A stretch of 23,073 nt of DNA from Nitrospira bacterium HGW-Nitrospira-1 (GCA_002839535.1 PGYF01000004.1:11588-34660), one strand, 5' to 3'; counted from the first letter of the stretch, positions 7,196 through 14,175 are shown. A program made the numbers and translations. The notes: generated by a model from the sequence alone, not told the origin.

Positions 7196-8110
7196 CTAAG
7201 AACAGGGCGCTACAGTTCCGGTTAAAGAACCGATATCCTCTATCCGGTGTGTTTTCATATATTCTGCTATGCCATCCAGAATTTCTATCGTAGCCATCGG
7301 GTTAACAAAGTTTGCGGTGCCGACCGCAACAGCCGCAGCTCCGGCGATTATGAATTCTATTGCATCATCTGCATTCATAATGCCGCCCAGACCTATTACC
7401 GGTATCTTCACCGCCTGTTTTACCTCATAAACCATTCGCACGGCTATCGGCCTGATGGCAGGACCGGACAGACCCCCTTTGATATTGGCCAGTCTGGGTT
7501 TTCTGGTCTGTATATCAATAGCCATGCCTGTTATGGTATTTATTAAAGAGACAGCGTCCGCTCCTGCATCCTCAGCCACTTTTGCCATAAGGGCTATATC
7601 AGTCACATTCGGCGAAAGCTTGACAATAAGCGTAAGATTGGTTTTCTTCCTTACAGCGCTGACAACCTCATGCGTGACCTTTGGGTCGGTGCCGAAAATG
7701 CCCCAGCCCGCCTGTTTATTCGGACAGGATATATTCATCTCAAGGCCGTCAATCCCGTCCACACAACTCAGCCTTTCAGCCGCCATAGCATACTCTTCTA
7801 TTGAATCACCAAAAAAATTGACTATGACTGATGTGTTGAATTGCTTCAGGAACGGTATCTTCTCTTTGATAAATCTCTCGATGCCGATATTTTGAAGGCC
7901 GATTGCATTAAGCATCCCTGAAGGTGTTTCCACAATACGAGGTGCAGGATTGCCTTCCTTTGGCGTCAGGGAAAGTCCCTTTACCACAACAGCCCCAAGC
8001 CTGTTCAGGTCTATAAATTCTGCATATTCCTCACCATAACCAAAGGCGCCTGACGCCGTCATGACAGGGTTCTTAAGCCTCAGCTTTCCAATACAAACCT
8101 CAAGGTTCAT
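7196..8110 (-). CDS. pyrD: Dihydroorotate dehydrogenase class 1B, catalytic subunit
   Basis: Catalytic FMN subunit that oxidises dihydroorotate to orotate in pyrimidine synthesis, passing electrons through PyrK to NAD. The 304 residues show MTASGAFGYGEEY near the N-terminus and KGLSLTPKEGNPAPRI. NISCPNKQAG carries the active-site Cys typical of class 1 enzymes. LIVKLSPNVTD, SLINTITGMAID and the phosphate-binding PVIGLGGIMNADDA follow. Class 1B is indicated by this motif set together with the adjoining pyrK, 4 bases upstream. The ATG at 8110 is preceded only by a weak GGTGAT, so coupling to pyrK is likely. Third gene of greA-pyrK-pyrD. Confidence 0.96.
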   Translation of the reverse strand: MNLEVCIGKLRLKNPVMTASGAFGYGEEYAEFIDLNRLGAVVVKGLSLTPKEGNPAPRIVETPSGMLNAIGLQNIGIERFIKEKIPFLKQFNTSVIVNFFGDSIEEYAMAAERLSCVDGIDGLEMNISCPNKQAGWGIFGTDPKVTHEVVSAVRKKTNLTLIVKLSPNVTDIALMAKVAEDAGADAVSLINTITGMAIDIQTRKPRLANIKGGLSGPAIRPIAVRMVYEVKQAVKIPVIGLGGIMNADDAIEFIIAGAAAVAVGTANFVNPMATIEILDGIAEYMKTHRIEDIGSLTGTVAPCS

Positions 8111-8114
8111 CTAA

Positions 8115-8885
8115 TCACCATACAATTTCTTCTGATTTGAACACCGGACCTTCCTTACAGACCCTCTTATAGCCGGTTTTCGTTTTAACCACACATCCGA
8201 GGCAAGCCCCAAGGCCGCAGGCCATATTCGCTTCCATTGAAATATATGCTGTTATGCCTCTTGATGCAGCAACCTTTGAAACAGCTTTGAGCATAGGGTG
8301 CGGCCCGCAGGCGTACAATATAAATCTGCTGATATCCGTCCTGCTGCTATCCAGATAATTATTCAGAACATCAACAATGCTGCCTTTTGTTCCCAGTGAG
8401 CCGTCATCAGTGGAAATATATATTTCCCTGCCCATACCCCTCAGTTCATCCAGCATGAAAATCTCATCCCCTGATCTTGCGCCATAGAAAACAAATGCCC
8501 TTCCCTGATGTGCATGGAGAAAAGGGAATACAGAGGCGATCCCGATTCCACCGGCAACAACCAAAGGCGTCTGCTCATCCGAAGGAAACGGATAGCCGTT
8601 TCCGAGGGGACCAAGAACCTCCAACGTATCTTCAGTTTTCATTTCCCTCAAAAGAGATGTCCCCCTTCCCTTTATCCTGTACATCACCTGAAAACCCTCT
8701 GAAGTTCTCCTGAAAAGGCTGAATGCCCTCCTCAGAAGAGGATCGTTTCCCCTTCCTGCCTTGACCATATAGAACTGTCCTGGGAAAGGCTCCATGGCCC
8801 CCTCAGACAGGCTTAAAGTGAGAAGGTTATGGTTTGCATTTAATGCGATATTCTCTTTGACGGTGGATGTAAAGTATCTACTCAA
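8115..8885 (-). CDS. pyrK: Dihydroorotate dehydrogenase electron transfer subunit PyrK
   Basis: FAD and [2Fe-2S] subunit that lets PyrD use NAD. The 256 residues have a ferredoxin-reductase-like FAD domain (FPGQFYMVKAG, DPLLRRAFSLFR), an NAD-binding half (PLVVAGGIGIASVFPFL, YACGPHPMLKAV) and the C-terminal iron-sulfur motif. This last is CGLGACLGC followed by VCKEGPVF, i.e. C-x4-C-x2-C-x11-C. The start is a TTG at 8885 inside the last codons of greA (8 base overlap). The next good Met lies well inside the FAD domain, so the TTG is preferred; only a weak AGAG precedes it. Confidence 0.95.
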   Translation of the reverse strand: MSRYFTSTVKENIALNANHNLLTLSLSEGAMEPFPGQFYMVKAGRGNDPLLRRAFSLFRRTSEGFQVMYRIKGRGTSLLREMKTEDTLEVLGPLGNGYPFPSDEQTPLVVAGGIGIASVFPFLHAHQGRAFVFYGARSGDEIFMLDELRGMGREIYISTDDGSLGTKGSIVDVLNNYLDSSRTDISRFILYACGPHPMLKAVSKVAASRGITAYISMEANMACGLGACLGCVVKTKTGYKRVCKEGPVFKSEEIVW

Positions 8886-9351
8886 AGTTTATCTCTAATA
8901 TCTCATATTCAATTGTTCTTGCAGGCGCCTTTATTACGACGGTATCGCCCGCCTCTTTTCCTATAAGCGCCTTCCCCACAGGTGAACTGAGCGATATCTT
9001 TCCCTGTTTTACATCAGCTTCTTCAGGGCCGACAAGAATAAAGATGTATTCCTCATCCGCCCCTATATCAAGCACCCTGACCTTTGCGCCAAAGCCGGCG
9101 CTGGACTGTTTAATCCTGGACGGATTAATAACCTGAGCCATTGCTATTTTGGATTTAAGCTCCTGTATTCTGCCTGCAATAAACGACTGCTGTTCCTTTG
9201 CGGCATGATACTCGGCATTTTCAGACAGGTCCCCGTGAGCGCGGGCTTCTGATATAGCCTGTATATTCTTTGGTCTGTCAACCTTCATAAGCCTTTCAAG
9301 TTCTTCCTGAAGTCTTCTAAATCCTTCAGGGGTAAGCGGTATTCTCTGCAC
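8878..9351 (-). CDS. greA: Transcription elongation factor GreA
   Basis: GreA enters the secondary channel of RNA polymerase and stimulates cleavage of backtracked transcripts. At 157 residues it has the usual length. The N-terminal coiled coil includes RLQEELERLMKVDRP, and the tip HGDLSENAEYHAAKEQQ carries the acidic D41 and E44. The C-terminal FKBP-like domain has SPVGKALIGKEAGDTV. The start is GTG at 9351 behind a good AAGGAG site 5-6 bases upstream. First gene of a three-gene cluster with pyrK and pyrD, which are not functionally linked to it. No clear promoter was recognised in the 163 bases to amtB. Confidence 0.97.
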   Translation of the reverse strand: MQRIPLTPEGFRRLQEELERLMKVDRPKNIQAISEARAHGDLSENAEYHAAKEQQSFIAGRIQELKSKIAMAQVINPSRIKQSSAGFGAKVRVLDIGADEEYIFILVGPEEADVKQGKISLSSPVGKALIGKEAGDTVVIKAPARTIEYEILEINFE

Positions 9352-9514
9352 AGGCGCTCCTTCCCATATAAATTCTCAAGTAAAATAATGTAACACTAAC
9401 GCTATTTTTTTAAAAGTCCCCGAAATATTTACAGGAAATTCAAAGAGAACACAGGCTGTTGCCTTATCTGATTTTTTCAGAAATTGTTACGCATTATTGT
9501 GCTGACAATATGTT

Positions 9515-10828
9515 TTATAAATTATATCCGCTTTCTTCATGCTGACTTAGATCGAGGCCAAGCGCCTCTTCTTCTTCTGAAATCCTGAGACCTGTTGTCC
9601 AGTCAATTAATTTCAGCACAATGACAGATACGGCAAAAGAATAGGCCGCAACAACGGCTATAGACAATACCTGTATGACAAGCTGATGCGGATTACCTGA
9701 GAACAGGCCGTCAGCCCCTGCTGGATTTATAATTTTTTCTGCAAAAAGGCCGACGCCGAGCGTGCCCAGTATACCGCCGACACCGTGGACGCCAAAGGCG
9801 TCCAGTGAGTCATCATATCTGAGTTTCCCTTTCAGGTTCAGGGAAATATAGCACACAGCTCCGGCAGCCAGACCAATAACAAGCGCAGGCATCGGGCCTA
9901 CAAAACCTGAGGCGGGTGTTATGGTCGCAAGACCTGCGATGGAGCCTGTAGCAGCGCCGAACATTGTAGGTTTTCCCCTGTGAAGCCATTCGATAATCAC
10001 CCATATCAATGTTGCGGACACAGCCGCAGTATGAGTGGCAACAAATGCCATGGCGCTCAATCCCCCGGAAGAGAGGGCGCTTCCTGCATTAAACCCGAAC
10101 CATCCGAACCAGAGAAGCCCTGCGCCAAGGACTGTCATCGGAAGGTTATGCGGCGGCATTGCTTCGCGGAGATAACCTTTTCTTTTTCCGATTACCAATG
10201 CAGCAGCAAGCGCTGATATACCGGATGTCAGGTGCACAACAATCCCACCTGCGAAATCCAGCGTCCCGAGGTTTTTCAGCCATCCGCCATTTCCCCATAC
10301 CCAGTGTGCTACCGGGTCATAGACAATTGTTGTCCAGAGGAGTGTAAATATCAGGAATGCTGAAAACTTCATTCTTTCAGCAAACGCCCCTGCTATGAGG
10401 GCAGGGGTAATGACTGCAAACATTGCCTGGTATATCATAAATGCAATATGTGGTATTGTGGCCGCATAATCAGGATTAGGTTCAATCCCAACTCCTTTTA
10501 ATCCAATCCATGACACGTTGCCGATTATTCCGTTTATGTCAGGCCCGAAAGAAAGACTGTACCCTATCAGCATCCACTGGATGCTTACAACTGCTATGGC
10601 TGCAAAGCTGTGCATGAGGGTCCCGAGGACGTTCTTTTTCCTCACCATGCCGCCGTAAAACATGGCAAGACCCGGGGTCATCAGCATTACCAGTGCGGCT
10701 GATAAAAGTATGAAAGCCGTGTCCCCGGAGTCTATTTTGCCGGTTGTCTGGGCATGGACATTGAGCGGAAGTAACAGCGCAAAAGCTGTAAAAAGCAGGC
10801 ATATTATCCAAATTTTCATTTTTTTCAT
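9515..10828 (-). CDS. amtB: Ammonium transporter AmtB
   Basis: Inner-membrane ammonium channel. The 437-residue protein begins with a cleavable-looking signal (MKKMKIW, hydrophobic core, VHAQ) and then the family's 11 membrane helices. Recognisable blocks are LVMLMTPGLAMFYGGMVRKKN, FAERMKFSAFL, YDPVAHWVWG with the first pore His, DFAGGIVVHLTSG, LLWFGWFGFNAGSAL and FGVHGVGGILGTLGVG with the second pore His. The C-tail ends in GLDLSQHEESGY, the cytoplasmic segment that GlnK-type PII proteins act on. No glnK or glnB gene adjoins it in the window, which differs from the usual pair. The ATG follows AGGAG by 5 bases. A sigma54-type promoter upstream predicts nitrogen control. Confidence 0.97.
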   Translation of the reverse strand: MKKMKIWIICLLFTAFALLLPLNVHAQTTGKIDSGDTAFILLSAALVMLMTPGLAMFYGGMVRKKNVLGTLMHSFAAIAVVSIQWMLIGYSLSFGPDINGIIGNVSWIGLKGVGIEPNPDYAATIPHIAFMIYQAMFAVITPALIAGAFAERMKFSAFLIFTLLWTTIVYDPVAHWVWGNGGWLKNLGTLDFAGGIVVHLTSGISALAAALVIGKRKGYLREAMPPHNLPMTVLGAGLLWFGWFGFNAGSALSSGGLSAMAFVATHTAAVSATLIWVIIEWLHRGKPTMFGAATGSIAGLATITPASGFVGPMPALVIGLAAGAVCYISLNLKGKLRYDDSLDAFGVHGVGGILGTLGVGLFAEKIINPAGADGLFSGNPHQLVIQVLSIAVVAAYSFAVSVIVLKLIDWTTGLRISEEEEALGLDLSQHEESGYNL

Positions 10829-10869
10829 TTAGACTCCTTCGGAGAAAATTGTATTACATTGTATTATTA

Positions 10870-10885
10870 AGCCAGAATCGTGCCA
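10870..10885 (-). promoter_or_regulatory. Sigma54 (RpoN) promoter of amtB
   Basis: Minus strand TGGCACG-N4-TGGCT matches the -24/-12 consensus TGGCACG-N4-TTGCW with a single mismatch. The invariant GG and GC pairs are at the right spacing. The start site would lie near 10858, about 30 bases before the ATG and ahead of the AGGAG site. Confidence 0.75.
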
Positions 10886-10927
10886 GGAGGTAACTGCTTG
10901 ATTTATGAGGAAACGGAGAAGGAGGTA

Positions 10928-10961
10928 TGCTACAAATATGGTGTTTTGCTACAATATTGTA
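10928..10961 (-). promoter_or_regulatory. Direct repeats and palindrome upstream of the amtB promoter
   Basis: On the minus strand TTGTAGCA occurs twice (10928-10935 and 10947-10954), 19 bases apart, and the second copy overlaps the perfect palindrome TACAATATTGTA (10950-10961). They lie roughly 70-105 bases upstream of the predicted amtB start, where activators of sigma54 promoters usually bind. The motif is not the classical NtrC site, so the protein is unknown. Confidence 0.35.
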
Positions 10962-11188
10962 TGTTATTTTTTCCGTAAGTAGATGAAATACCGCATAACA
11001 AATCGCTTGCGGGAAGTTTCCCTTGAAATTGAGAGAGGAGCTTTTGTTGCAATGGCTGCGAAGTGCACCTGAAAACTTTCAGTGTCTACATGATCTCAGA
11101 AATGGGGATTACTGAGTAAAATCTTTTATAGTTTGTCCAATGTCAACAGCCTGTCAAGAATTGACCCCACCGACCCAAATGACCCTTA
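10962..11188. other. Intergenic stretch with no recognised gene
   Basis: I see no supported coding region here. The stretch contains CTGAAA-AC-TTTCAG (11067-11080 or nearby), related to the inverted repeat beside ispG. It also contains a TGTCAA-rich part (about 11141-11165) that could be an eroded element end. It separates the amtB control region from the toxin-antitoxin island. Confidence 0.4.
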
Positions 11189-11320
11189 GCCTAACGGCGA
11201 GTTGCGCTATGCTTTCTCGCCCGATTTGTTCCGACGCGCACTGATTCGCGCGCCAGAATGAACAAATCGTTCGAACGCATTCGACGGCAGGCTGTCGAGC
11301 CGCTCAACTCGCCGTTAATA
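11189..11320 (+). repeat. Long foldback element resembling an integron attC site
   Basis: TAACGGCGAGTTG (11192-11204) pairs perfectly with CAACTCGCCGTTA (11305-11317). An inner stem CGATTTGTTC (11222-11231) pairs with GAACAAATCG (11260-11269), and a CGCGC/GCGCG stem closes the tip. The left end GCCTAAC (11189-11195) matches the R'' box RYYYAAC, followed by a 5-base spacer and GTTGC, the layout of attC R''-spacer-L''. The right end GTTAATA only partly fits GTTRRRY. The spacer bases pair fully, which is unlike most attC sites. Alternative: a ~126 bp MITE with TA duplicated at its ends. No integron integrase lies in the window. Confidence 0.45.
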
Positions 11321-11340
11321 AACGATAAAGGCATAAAAAA

Positions 11341-11369
11341 TTGACTCCGGCAACGATGTGGGTTATTAT
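11341..11369 (+). promoter_or_regulatory. Promoter of the toxin-antitoxin pair
   Basis: TTGACT (11341-11346), a 17-base spacer and TATTAT (11364-11369). It lies 34 bases upstream of the antitoxin ATG and 21 bases after the foldback element. Confidence 0.75.
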
Positions 11370-11383
11370 AGCTATAAATAACC
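11361..11383. promoter_or_regulatory. Palindromic operator for the antitoxin
   Basis: GGTTATTATAGC and TATAAATAACC form a near-perfect palindrome (GGTTATT/AATAACC arms with an ATAGCTAT centre, one base off symmetric). It covers the -10 hexamer. This is where a ribbon-helix-helix antitoxin would be expected to repress its own operon. Confidence 0.6.
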
Positions 11384-11402
11384 ACATTATTTGGAGGATA
11401 TT

Positions 11403-11633
11403 ATGAGAACAATTCAAATGACCTTAGATGATGACTTGGTAGCAGCCGTTGATATTGTTGTTAAAAAACTGAAAACATCGCGCTCTGCTTTTACACGTAA
11501 AGCATTGAAGGATGCTATCAAGCAGGTGAATATCAACGTACTTGAAAAAAAGCATAAAAAAGGATATGAGCGTTATCCAGTTGGCAAAACGGAATTTAAC
11601 GTTTGGGAATTAGAGCAGGAGTGGGGAAATTAA
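11403..11633 (+). CDS. Ribbon-helix-helix (CopG/MazE-like) antitoxin
   Basis: A 76-residue protein. The N-terminal TIQMTLDDDLVAAVD strand and the helices through SRSAFTRKALKDAI form a ribbon-helix-helix DNA-binding fold. The charged middle (EKKHKKGYERYP) and the end EFNVWELEQEWGN look like the flexible toxin-binding tail of antitoxins paired with MazF. The ATG at 11403 follows GGAGG by 6-7 bases; an upstream TTG at 11391 overlaps that ribosome site and is rejected. Its stop overlaps the toxin's start by one base (TAATG), so the two are translationally coupled. The product should neutralise the toxin and repress the operon through the palindrome at the promoter. Confidence 0.88.
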   Translation: MRTIQMTLDDDLVAAVDIVVKKLKTSRSAFTRKALKDAIKQVNINVLEKKHKKGYERYPVGKTEFNVWELEQEWGN

Positions 11634-11944
11634 TGAAGCGGGGTGAGGTGAGATGGTATAAGTTTAAAACCCCTGACAAAAAGCGACCAGTAGTTATTTT
11701 GACAAGAAGTTCTATATTGGATTATTTGGGTGAGGTTACAGTTGCACCGATAACTTCAACAATCAGAGATATACCGAGCGAAGTGCTTTTGTCGAAACGG
11801 GACGGCATGCATAATGATTGCGCTATTAACTGTGACCACTTACAGACAGTTTCAAAGGATAAAATTGGATCGTTGATTACAACATTATCTAAAGAGAAGC
11901 TATTTGAAATACGAAACGCTATCTGTTTTGCTTTAAATCTCTGA
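11633..11944 (+). CDS. mazF: MazF/PemK-family endoribonuclease toxin
   Basis: A 103-residue toxin predicted to cleave mRNA in the cytoplasm. Family blocks seen are the start MKRGEVRWYKF, KKRPVVILTRSS with the catalytic-region Arg, VTVAPITSTIRDIPSEVLL and the NCDHLQTVSKDKIGSL segment. The final helix is EKLFEIRNAI. Nothing is truncated. The ATG at 11633 is inside the antitoxin stop; a longer frame start at 11603 lies within the antitoxin and is not needed. The pair sits between two attC-like sequences, a setting known for toxin-antitoxin cassettes with their own promoter in chromosomal integrons. The cleavage specificity cannot be predicted. Confidence 0.92.
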   Translation: MKRGEVRWYKFKTPDKKRPVVILTRSSILDYLGEVTVAPITSTIRDIPSEVLLSKRDGMHNDCAINCDHLQTVSKDKIGSLITTLSKEKLFEIRNAICFALNL

Positions 11945-11953
11945 TTGAAGATG

Positions 11954-11972
11954 AGCTAACCAGACGTTGCAT
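11954..11972 (+). other. Second attC-like left arm after the toxin gene
   Basis: AGCTAAC-CAGAC-GTTGCAT begins 10 bases after the toxin stop. It shares CTAAC-N5-GTTGC with the element at 11191-11205, and one base departs from RYYYAAC. No matching right arm was found within the next ~150 bases, so if it is an attC site its other half is lost. Confidence 0.3.
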
Positions 11973-12039
11973 GAGAAGTTCCAATGGTTTAGCGGACACA
12001 CCGAAAGGTTAGGTGCAATATAACCTTGGGAGGTGTGAA

Positions 12040-12189
12040 ATGAAGTTCCCCATAATTGATACCGATAATAACTTACACTATTTTGAAGCTTTTTACGTGA
12101 GGCAACAGGTGAAAATCAGCATTGTCCAGGGTCTTGTCAAAGTCAAGCCGTGTCTATCTCAGCCCCAGCACATTCTGCATATCGTATAA
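12040..12189 (+). CDS. Short ORF with a strong ribosome site, possible element fragment
   Basis: ATG at 12040 follows TTGGGAGGTGTGAA and opens 49 codons (MKFPIIDTDNNLHYFEAFYV at the start). The last 12 codons run antisense into the end of dapB, so this cannot be an intact conserved gene. The leader with GCGGACACACCGAAAGG looks like the left end of an IS3-like element just ahead of its first ORF, but I do not recognise the peptide. Probably a relic, or not expressed. Confidence 0.2.
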   Translation: MKFPIIDTDNNLHYFEAFYVRQQVKISIVQGLVKVKPCLSQPQHILHIV

Positions 12190-12957
12190 CCCGGAAGGTT
12201 TTCCGGCAAGCCACAAGGCGGCTTTTAAAGCGCCCCTTGCAAAGGTATCCCTGCTTGAAGCCCTGTGAGTTATTTCGATCCTCTCGCCGAGTCCCCCGAA
12301 TATTACGGTATGTTCTCCTACAATGTCACCGGCCCGCACGGTCTGAATGCCTATCTCTTTTTTGGTCCTCTGGCCAATGATGCCTTTTCTGGCATAAACA
12401 GCTACTTCCTCAAGATTTCTGTTTAAAGCATCTGCAATTACCTGCGCCATTTTTAAGGCTGTACCGCTGGGCGCGTCTTTTTTTAATCTGTGGTGAGCTT
12501 CCACAATTTCAATATCATAGTCATCTCCGAGGACTCCGGCTATATCCTGAAGAACTTTCAGCAGAAGGTTGACCCCAAGGCTCATATTCGAGGCCAATAC
12601 GCACGGGATAGTTTTTGCCAGGGCTTCAATCTCCTTCAAATCTTCCCTGGAAAAGCCTGTTGTTCCTATGACCATGGCCTTGCCTTTGTTGGATGCGATT
12701 TTCAGATTTTCCTTTGTTGCTTCAACGGAAGTGAAATCTATGATCAAATCAACCTTATCGATTATTTCTCCGATGCCTGACGAAAGCGAAATTCCCAACT
12801 CGCCAATCCCTGTGAGCGTGCCTATATCCTTACCGATGTCTGCATGTCCCTTTCTTTCAAACACCCCCGCAAGCTGTATGCCCTCATATTCTTTTGAGAG
12901 CGCTGTTATTCTGCCGCCCATCTTCCCTGCTGCGCCTGCTACTGCAATCTTTATCAT
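12154..12957 (-). CDS. dapB: 4-hydroxy-tetrahydrodipicolinate reductase
   Basis: DapB reduces hydroxy-tetrahydrodipicolinate with NAD(P)H, a step to diaminopimelate and lysine. The 267 residues start MIKIAVAGAAGKMG (dinucleotide site) and have DFTSVEATKENL, GTTGFSREDL and ASNMSLGVNLL. The catalytic block EAHHRLKKDAPSGTA carries the His and Lys, and the GERIEITHRASSRDTFARGAL end is present. The ATG at 12957 follows GGAGGAGAAT. A frame extending upstream to 13035 runs through a palindromic repeat and adds no homologous residues, so it is rejected. Likely last gene of the leftward uvrA-to-dapB run. Confidence 0.97.
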   Translation of the reverse strand: MIKIAVAGAAGKMGGRITALSKEYEGIQLAGVFERKGHADIGKDIGTLTGIGELGISLSSGIGEIIDKVDLIIDFTSVEATKENLKIASNKGKAMVIGTTGFSREDLKEIEALAKTIPCVLASNMSLGVNLLLKVLQDIAGVLGDDYDIEIVEAHHRLKKDAPSGTALKMAQVIADALNRNLEEVAVYARKGIIGQRTKKEIGIQTVRAGDIVGEHTVIFGGLGERIEITHRASSRDTFARGALKAALWLAGKPSGLYDMQNVLGLR

Positions 12958-12973
12958 ATTCTCCTCCGTTTTT

Positions 12974-13048
12974 GTCATTCCCCGACTTGACCGGACAATC
13001 CAGAACCTATTGAAAAGACCGGATTCCCCGATCAAGTCGGGGAATGAC
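12974..13048. repeat. Dispersed-type palindromic repeat upstream of dapB
   Basis: GTCATTCCCCGACTTGA (12974-12990) and TCAAGTCGGGGAATGAC (13032-13048) are perfect 17-base inverted copies. The right copy is itself palindromic (ATTCCCCGA-N5-TCGGGGAAT). This is the form of REP-like intergenic elements. It would fold into a long hairpin in the yacG-dapB transcript, just ahead of the dapB ribosome site. Confidence 0.8.
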
Positions 13049-13080
13049 GGATAGTAAAAGTTATAGTTTATACACAGACA

Positions 13081-13269
13081 CTATTTATTGTCTTCCTCTT
13101 CTTCCTGCCCTGCCTGTTCTGTTTCATCTATCGGTTTCCCGGGAATACTATATTCCCCTGAGGCCCATGCCCCAAGATCAATAACCCTGCAGCGTTCGGA
13201 ACAAAAAGGCCTGAAAGGATTCTCCTCCCAGGTTGTTATGTTTTTACATACAGGACAAATGATTTTCAT
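13081..13269 (-). CDS. yacG: YacG-type zinc-binding protein (DNA gyrase inhibitor family)
   Basis: A 62-residue protein with the family's zinc site: C5 and C8 in CPVC, C23 and C27 in FCSERCR. The signature RVIDLGAWASGEYSIPG follows, and the tail is acidic (EQAGQEEEEDNK). E. coli YacG binds GyrB and inhibits gyrase; whether that holds here is unknown. The gene lies 8 bases after the Gx transporter-family gene and is probably translated from the same message. The ribosome site is not obvious. Confidence 0.92.
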   Translation of the reverse strand: MKIICPVCKNITTWEENPFRPFCSERCRVIDLGAWASGEYSIPGKPIDETEQAGQEEEEDNK

Positions 13270-13277
13270 GTTATTTA

Positions 13278-13805
13278 TTAAATTGTATTTTGGATTTTTT
13301 CCGCATCTTTTTTCAACAGGTTTTTTATCAGGATGCCCGAGATAATGCCGTTTACGATCCCTGTGAGTGAGCCGATGAGTAAAATGAAGGGGCTGATTAT
13401 GAGTACAGCCTCGAGCCTGTGTATAAACAAAAAATAAGCCAGGGACAATTGCGCCATATTATGGAAGAGAGCGCCGATAAGGCTTATTCCGACAGCGCCG
13501 AAGAGATTTTTGAATAATTTTATGGTCAAACCCATAGCAGCCACGCTGGCTATGCCGCCCCCGGCGCTAAGGATAAAGGCAGGACCTAAAAAAGCGCCGA
13601 TGAAAATAGATGCAAGAACAACCCTTATCAACGTAACCACAAGAGCGGTTCGGAATCCGTACAGGATAAGGGCAACGAGCGTTATAATATTTGCAAGGCC
13701 GAGTTTGAGCCAGGGTATCGGAGCGGGAAGAAGACTTTCAAAACCATGCAGGGCAAGGGCATAAGCTGAAAGAATAGCAATGCGGCGTTTATCCTGTAAT
13801 TGCAT
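13278..13805 (-). CDS. Gx transporter-family membrane protein (Hpre_diP_synt_I)
   Basis: A 175-residue membrane protein with about five hydrophobic segments. LSAYALALHGFESLLPAPIPW and LKLGLANIITLVALILYG are the hallmark N-terminal motif of the Gx transporter/heptaprenyl-diphosphate synthase component I family. GAFLGPAFILSAGGGIAS is the central glycine-rich loop. The older name is probably misleading; the fold is thought to be that of a small-molecule (ECF-like) substrate-binding membrane protein. The ATG at 13805 is chosen over a TTG one codon upstream. It overlaps the preceding NusG-II gene by 17 bases. Position next to apbE and the NusG-II gene is a recurrent grouping; the substrate is unknown. 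Confidence 0.85.
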   Translation of the reverse strand: MQLQDKRRIAILSAYALALHGFESLLPAPIPWLKLGLANIITLVALILYGFRTALVVTLIRVVLASIFIGAFLGPAFILSAGGGIASVAAMGLTIKLFKNLFGAVGISLIGALFHNMAQLSLAYFLFIHRLEAVLIISPFILLIGSLTGIVNGIISGILIKNLLKKDAEKIQNTI

Positions 13806-14175
13806 CAATGCCGCGCTGCCGGTCTTTTTTGCCGCTGCCTACAATGATAACAAGCTTATTCGGAAGGCATACTATTACTCCTTTGGATATCCAGCCTTCC
13901 CTGACACAGAGCTGATTAGGGCAATGTGATTCTTTCACGCGCACTCTTTTCCCTTGTATTTCTATGAGGATAGGGCCATAGGGGCCGTCTATGGAGAGCA
14001 GCCTGTCTGTGTATAAGGGAAGGGTATAGGCCGGTTTTCCGTCTATTTCTATGCTGACGTCCGATCCCTGGGACAGGGCATCTCTTGAAATAAAGATTCC
14101 TGCAATGGACGCCAGGATCAGGAACAAAAACAGCAGCCTGTCTGCCATGGTAGTATTTTTAATGGTTTCTTTCAA
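13789..14175 (-). CDS. NusG domain II-containing membrane-anchored protein
   Basis: A 128-residue protein with an N-terminal membrane helix (about 12-30) and a single beta-rich NusG-II domain outside the membrane. Its conserved part is RVKESHCPNQLCVREGWI followed by GVIVCLPNKLVI, with two close Cys and a third 17 residues on. It does not contain a NusG NGN or KOW domain, so it is not a transcription factor. The start is a TTG at 14175 with AGGGG upstream, overlapping the end of apbE; an ATG at 14148 is an alternative. Its tight coupling with apbE and the Gx gene suggests a shared envelope redox role, not established. Confidence 0.85.
   Translation of the reverse strand: MKETIKNTTMADRLLFLFLILASIAGIFISRDALSQGSDVSIEIDGKPAYTLPLYTDRLLSIDGPYGPILIEIQGKRVRVKESHCPNQLCVREGWISKGVIVCLPNKLVIIVGSGKKDRQRGIDAITG

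Noticed and set aside
10927..10986. 19-codon frame after GGAGGT
   Set aside because: The ribosome site touches the ATG and the frame covers the likely amtB activator region; no support.
11054..11080. TGCACC followed by CAGTG as an NtrC enhancer of amtB
   Set aside because: Only half of the NtrC consensus matches, and the site is almost 200 bases from the promoter within a repeat-like sequence.
11191..11385. 64-codon frame on the minus strand across the foldback element
   Set aside because: It is contained in the inverted repeat and the TA promoter, has no ribosome site and no domain.
12958..13035. Longer dapB start at 13035
   Set aside because: The added residues come from the palindromic repeat; the ATG at 12957 has a strong ribosome site and matches the family's N-terminus.
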